Positions 13,541 through 16,959 of a stretch of 16,959 nt of DNA are shown here, piece by piece. A model generated the notes under the pieces. It did not search any database, was not told where the DNA came from, and saw only the letters and a program-made list of their open reading frames with translations. The position numbers were made by a program, and so were the translations under genes. Numbering within the stretch: position 1 is the first letter of the stretch; every line of letters begins with the position of its first letter. This DNA comes from a bacterium UBA2219 (GTDB taxonomy: Bacteria > Desulfobacterota > Deferrimicrobia > Deferrimicrobiales > Deferrimicrobiaceae): contig DCUH01000040.1 of assembly GCA_002327765.1 (NCBI GenBank), forward strand, positions 1-16,959, read 5' to 3'.

Positions 13541-15634
13541 CTAATCCGCGACCGTTGCGGTCCTCCTCGCCAGGAACCTTCTTATCCCCTCGTGCTCCGG
13601 CGAGGACAGCTCCGGGTCCTTCCGGCGCAGCTCTCCGACGATCTCCTTCGCCGTCTGAAGCATCCTCGCGTCCCGGACCAGGTCGGCGAAGACGAGATCC
13701 GGGATCCCCGACTGCCGCACTCCGGCGAAATCGCCCGGCCCGCGGATCTTGAGGTCCTCCTCGGCGATCCGGAACCCGTCGGTCGTCCGCTCCATGACCG
13801 ACAGCCGGGCCTCCGCCTCCTCGCCCTGCACGTTCCCGACCATCAGGAAACAGTGCGACGGCCGCGTCCCCCGCCCCACCCTGCCGCGAAGCTGGTGGAG
13901 CTGGGAGAGCCCGAACCGCTCGGCGTGCTCGATGACGATGACCGTCGCCTCCGGGACGTCCACCCCAACCTCGACCACCGTCGTGGAAACGAGGATCTTC
14001 CACTCCCCTTCCTTGAAGGCGCGCATCCCCGCTTCCTTCTCCTCGGGCTTCATCCGGCCGTGCAGCAGCCCCACTTCGACCTCGGGAAACGCTTCCCGGA
14101 GCTTTTCCGCCGTCCGGACGGCGTCGCGCAGCGCCAGCTTCTCCGACTCCTCCACCAGCGGCAGGACGACGTAGGCCCGCCCGCCCTGCGCGATCTCGCG
14201 GCGCATCTCGTCGAACACCCGCTTCCTTCCGCCTTCGGGCACGACCCGGGTCTTTACCGGGATCCGCCCTTTCGGCATCTCGTCGATCACGGAGACGTCG
14301 AGGTCGCCGTACAGGGCGATGGCCAACGTTCGAGGGATGGGAGTCGCAGTCATTACAAGGAGATGCGGCGATATCTTCGCCTTTTCCCTTAAGGCCGTCC
14401 GCTGCAGCACGCCGAACCGGTGCTGCTCGTCGATAACGCCCAGGGCGAGGTTGCGGAACTCGACGCTTTCCTGGATGAGCGCGTGCGTCCCGACGGCGAT
14501 GTCGGTCTCCCCTTCCCGGATCCTGCGCCGGGCCGCCTCACGCTCCTTCGCCGGCACCGCTGCGGAAAGGAGATCGACCCGGACGGGGAGCCCTTCGGCC
14601 AGGGAGGCGAACCGGCGATAATGCTGCTCCGCCAGGATCTCGGTGGGGGCCATCACGGCGGCCTGCACGCCGTGCTTCCAGGCGACCATCGCGGCGATCC
14701 AGGCGACGATCGTCTTCCCGCTCCCCACGTCCCCCTGCAGGAGGCGGTGCATCGGGTGCGGCCGCCCCATGTCCTTGAGGATCTCGTTGACCACCCGGCG
14801 CTGCGCTCCGGTCAGCTCGAACGGGAGGCGGCGCTTGATCTCCCCGACGATCTCGCGGTCCCACAGAAGCGGAACGGCCCTTTCGCGTTCCACCCCGGCG
14901 CGCCGCCGCTCCAGCGCCCACTGGATGGAGAACAGCTCCCCGAACGCCAGCCGCTTCTGCTGGGGGGAGGAGAATTCCCTGAACGCGGCCGCGTCGGCGT
15001 CGTCCTTCGGAAAATGGATCGCCGCCAGCGACTCGTTGAGCGGAGGGACGCCGGCTTTATCGAGGATCCAGGGCGGGAAGCACTCGGCCTCCTTGTCCGC
15101 GTGGTTGCGGACGACCTCCCACTGGATCTTCCGGAGCACCCGCGGGGGGATCCCCTCGACGTCCGGGTAGATGGGGACGATCCGCCCCGAGTGGATCGGG
15201 TCCGCGGTGTCCTCCGCCGACAGGATCTCCGGGTGGTGCATCTCGGGCATGAACCGGAAAAGGCGCACCGGGCCGCACAGCGTCGCCTCCTCGGCGGCCT
15301 TGAAGCGCTGGGCCAGCGACGGCTGGTAGCGGAACCACTTGGCGACGAGGCGCCCCGTGCCGTCGGCGATCACCACCTCGAGAAGCCGCGCCCCCCCGCG
15401 GAAGAAGCCGCGTCCCCGGCCGCTCTCCTGCACCGAGAGCACCTTGCCGCGCACGGGAACGGTCATGCCGGCGGAGAGATCCCGGATCGGAACCGTCCGG
15501 CGGCGGTCCTGGTACCCTTTGGGGAAGAGATAGAGGGCGTCCTGCGGCGTGCGGATGCCGCGGGCGGCGAGCCGCTCAGCGAGCCGGGGGCCCACCCCTT
15601 TGACGAACTGGATCGACGGCGGGGGGGCGGCCAC
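13541..15634 (-). CDS. recG: ATP-dependent DNA helicase RecG
   Basis: RecG is a superfamily 2 translocase that reverses stalled forks and processes branched DNA. The 697-residue protein has the family's usual length (E. coli 693). An N-terminal wedge/OB region begins IQFVKGVGPRLAERLAARGI. It is followed by Walker A GDVGSGKT, APTEILAEQHYRRF, the DEQHRFG box (motif II), TATPIPRTLAIALYG (motif III), STTVVEVGVDVPEA and QLHQLRGRVGRG (motif VI). The C-terminal segment with the RIAEEDLKIRGPGDF motif is complete. The start is GTG at 15634, immediately after the carB TAG, in the same frame and with AGGG 6 bases upstream. This makes the N-terminus complete without extension. No nonsense or frameshift is visible. 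Confidence 0.96.
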   Translation of the reverse strand: MAAPPPSIQFVKGVGPRLAERLAARGIRTPQDALYLFPKGYQDRRRTVPIRDLSAGMTVPVRGKVLSVQESGRGRGFFRGGARLLEVVIADGTGRLVAKWFRYQPSLAQRFKAAEEATLCGPVRLFRFMPEMHHPEILSAEDTADPIHSGRIVPIYPDVEGIPPRVLRKIQWEVVRNHADKEAECFPPWILDKAGVPPLNESLAAIHFPKDDADAAAFREFSSPQQKRLAFGELFSIQWALERRRAGVERERAVPLLWDREIVGEIKRRLPFELTGAQRRVVNEILKDMGRPHPMHRLLQGDVGSGKTIVAWIAAMVAWKHGVQAAVMAPTEILAEQHYRRFASLAEGLPVRVDLLSAAVPAKEREAARRRIREGETDIAVGTHALIQESVEFRNLALGVIDEQHRFGVLQRTALREKAKISPHLLVMTATPIPRTLAIALYGDLDVSVIDEMPKGRIPVKTRVVPEGGRKRVFDEMRREIAQGGRAYVVLPLVEESEKLALRDAVRTAEKLREAFPEVEVGLLHGRMKPEEKEAGMRAFKEGEWKILVSTTVVEVGVDVPEATVIVIEHAERFGLSQLHQLRGRVGRGTRPSHCFLMVGNVQGEEAEARLSVMERTTDGFRIAEEDLKIRGPGDFAGVRQSGIPDLVFADLVRDARMLQTAKEIVGELRRKDPELSSPEHEGIRRFLARRTATVAD

Positions 15635-16959
15635 CTACGACCCTGCCGGGCCTTGCTTCGCCGTCCCGTGGTACTCCTGCAGGCTGCGCACGGTCAGCTC
15701 GTCGCGGACGAGGTGGGAGACGGCGTGCGCTACGGCCTTCGCGGCGGCCGTCGTCGTGAAGTACGGGACGTTGTAGACCAGCGCCGTCCGGCGGATGTAA
15801 TAGGAGTCGGCCTGCGACTGCGCGCCCAGCGGCGTGTTGATCACCAGGGAAATCTCCCCGTTCTTGATCCGGTCCGCCACGTGGGGGCGCCCCTCCTGGA
15901 TCTTGAGCACCGTCTCCGCCGGGACGCCGTGCCCGCTCAGGAAAGCCGCCGTGCCGGCCGTGGCGGCGACGGCGAAGCCGAGCCGGTGGAACAATTGGAC
16001 CGCCGGCAGCACCTCCTCCTTCTCCTCGTCCCTTACGCTTACGAACACCCGGCCGGATTTGGGCAGGTTCATCCCGGCCGCGATCTGCGCCTTGGCGAAG
16101 GCGATGCCGAAGCTCCGGTCGATCCCCATGACCTCGCCGGTGGACTTCATCTCGGGCCCCAGCAGGGTGTCTACGTCGGGGAACTTGATGAACGGGAGGA
16201 CCGACTCCTTCACGCAGACGTGCTCCGGGACGACCTCCCGGGAGAAGCCGAGATCGGCGAGCTTCCGCCCCGCCATCACCTTCGCGGCGAGCTTGGCCAG
16301 CGGGACGCCGATCGCCTTGCTGACGAACGGGACGGTCCGCGAGGCGCGCGGGTTGACCTCGAGGATGTAGATCTCCCCTCCCTGGATCGCGAACTGCACA
16401 TTCATCAGCCCGACGACCGCGAGTTCGACGGCCATCGCCTTGGTCTGCCGGGCGATCTCGGCCAGGAGCTCCTCCGGGATGGACCGGGGCGGCAGGTAGC
16501 AGGCGGAGTCGCCCGAGTGGACGCCGGCCTCCTCGATGTGCTCCATGATGGCGCCGACGACCACCGTCTCCCCGTCGGAAATCGTGTCCACGTCGATCTC
16601 GATGGCGTCCTCCAGGAACCGGTCGACCAGCACGGGGCGCGACTCGGAGGCGACGACGGCGTGCGTCATGTATTTGCGCAGCCCCTCCTCGTTGTGGACG
16701 ATCTCCATCGCCCGGCCGCCCAGAACGTATGAAGGGCGCAGCAGCACCGGATATCCGATCCCCGCGGCGATCCGAACCCCCTCCTCCATGGAGCGGGCGA
16801 TCCCGTTGGGAGGCTGCTTGAAGCCCAGCTTGCGCAGCATCTCCGCGAACCGCTCCCGGTCCTCCGCCCGGTCGATGCTCTCGGCCGGGGTGCCCAGGAT
16901 GCGGACTCCTTCCTTCTCGAGAGGGACGGACAGTTTCAGCGGCGTCTGCCCGCCGAACT
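15635..16959 (-). CDS. carB: carbamoyl-phosphate synthase large subunit, C-terminal part (5' end beyond window)
   Basis: CarB makes carbamoyl phosphate from bicarbonate, ammonia from the CarA glutaminase and two ATP, for pyrimidine and arginine synthesis. Only the last 441 codons or so are in the window; the reading frame runs off at 16959. The visible protein starts FGGQTPLKLS and contains GTPAESIDRAEDRERF, LRPSYVLGGRAMEI (ATP-grasp, near visible residue 73-86), and EVNPRASRTVPFVSKAIGVP (near 200-219), all from the second synthetase half. From about visible residue 302 a methylglyoxal-synthase-like allosteric domain follows (GRVFVSVRDEEK to TTTAAAKAVAHAV), the site for UMP/IMP/ornithine control. 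The stop TAG at 15637-15635 directly abuts the recG GTG. An ATG at 16840 is internal, not the start. Confidence 0.96.
   Translation of the reverse strand, partial: FGGQTPLKLSVPLEKEGVRILGTPAESIDRAEDRERFAEMLRKLGFKQPPNGIARSMEEGVRIAAGIGYPVLLRPSYVLGGRAMEIVHNEEGLRKYMTHAVVASESRPVLVDRFLEDAIEIDVDTISDGETVVVGAIMEHIEEAGVHSGDSACYLPPRSIPEELLAEIARQTKAMAVELAVVGLMNVQFAIQGGEIYILEVNPRASRTVPFVSKAIGVPLAKLAAKVMAGRKLADLGFSREVVPEHVCVKESVLPFIKFPDVDTLLGPEMKSTGEVMGIDRSFGIAFAKAQIAAGMNLPKSGRVFVSVRDEEKEEVLPAVQLFHRLGFAVAATAGTAAFLSGHGVPAETVLKIQEGRPHVADRIKNGEISLVINTPLGAQSQADSYYIRRTALVYNVPYFTTTAAAKAVAHAVSHLVRDELTVRSLQEYHGTAKQGPAGS

Noticed and set aside
16838..16840. ATG as the start of carB
   Set aside because: The frame stays open upstream to the window edge with clear CarB sequence (FGGQTPLKLS, SIDRAEDRERF), so this methionine is internal.

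Overview
The window is a gene-dense, GC-rich bacterial chromosome segment. Every gene I can support lies on the minus strand, so transcription runs from position 16959 toward 1. I recognise 16 protein-coding genes, two of them cut by the window edges. I see no tRNA, rRNA, CRISPR array, insertion sequence or integrase. No stretch of 300 bases lacks a gene; the longest gap is 225 bases (13316-13540). The gene set suggests an anaerobic or facultatively anaerobic bacterium of the deltaproteobacterial type (Desulfuromonadota or a relative). It combines a four-subunit 2-oxoacid:ferredoxin oxidoreductase, an acyl-CoA oxidation set, an archaeal-type phosphoglycerate mutase beside homoserine dehydrogenase, and AlaC. 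The taxonomic guess is inference.

Layout in transcription order. (1) 16959-13541: the 3' part of carB, then recG, with the carB stop codon directly touching the recG start. (2) 13540-13316: an intergenic region with a near-consensus sigma-70 promoter and a 15-bp AT-rich palindrome. (3) 13315-8594: alaC, homoserine dehydrogenase, apgM and glpX, covering amino-acid synthesis and the glycolysis/gluconeogenesis branch. (4) 8545-5966: a delta-alpha-beta-gamma 2-oxoacid:ferredoxin oxidoreductase of the VorB type, its genes joined by 4-base ATGA overlaps. (5) 5985-4697: an XRE-cupin regulator whose ribosome-binding site and TTG start lie inside the end of the gamma-subunit gene, followed by a drastically shortened relative of the 2-hydroxyacyl-CoA dehydratase/benzoyl-CoA reductase subunits. 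(6) 4677-684: thiolase, 3-hydroxyacyl-CoA dehydrogenase, enoyl-CoA hydratase and acyl-CoA dehydrogenase, a complete four-step acyl-CoA oxidation set. (7) 678-1: a corrinoid adenosyltransferase (cobO) and the first codons of miaB, which seems to start at CTG.

How the genes may work together (inference): the oxidoreductase would turn a branched-chain 2-oxo acid into an acyl-CoA and reduced ferredoxin. The dehydrogenase, hydratase, second dehydrogenase and thiolase would then oxidise a short acyl-CoA. CobO would supply adenosylcobalamin, needed for example by methylmalonyl-CoA mutase if propionyl-CoA is formed. The cupin regulator in the middle is the obvious candidate to control this block. The points most worth a second look are the mini dehydratase-like protein, the apgM-type enzyme as a possible homoserine kinase, and the unusual translation starts.
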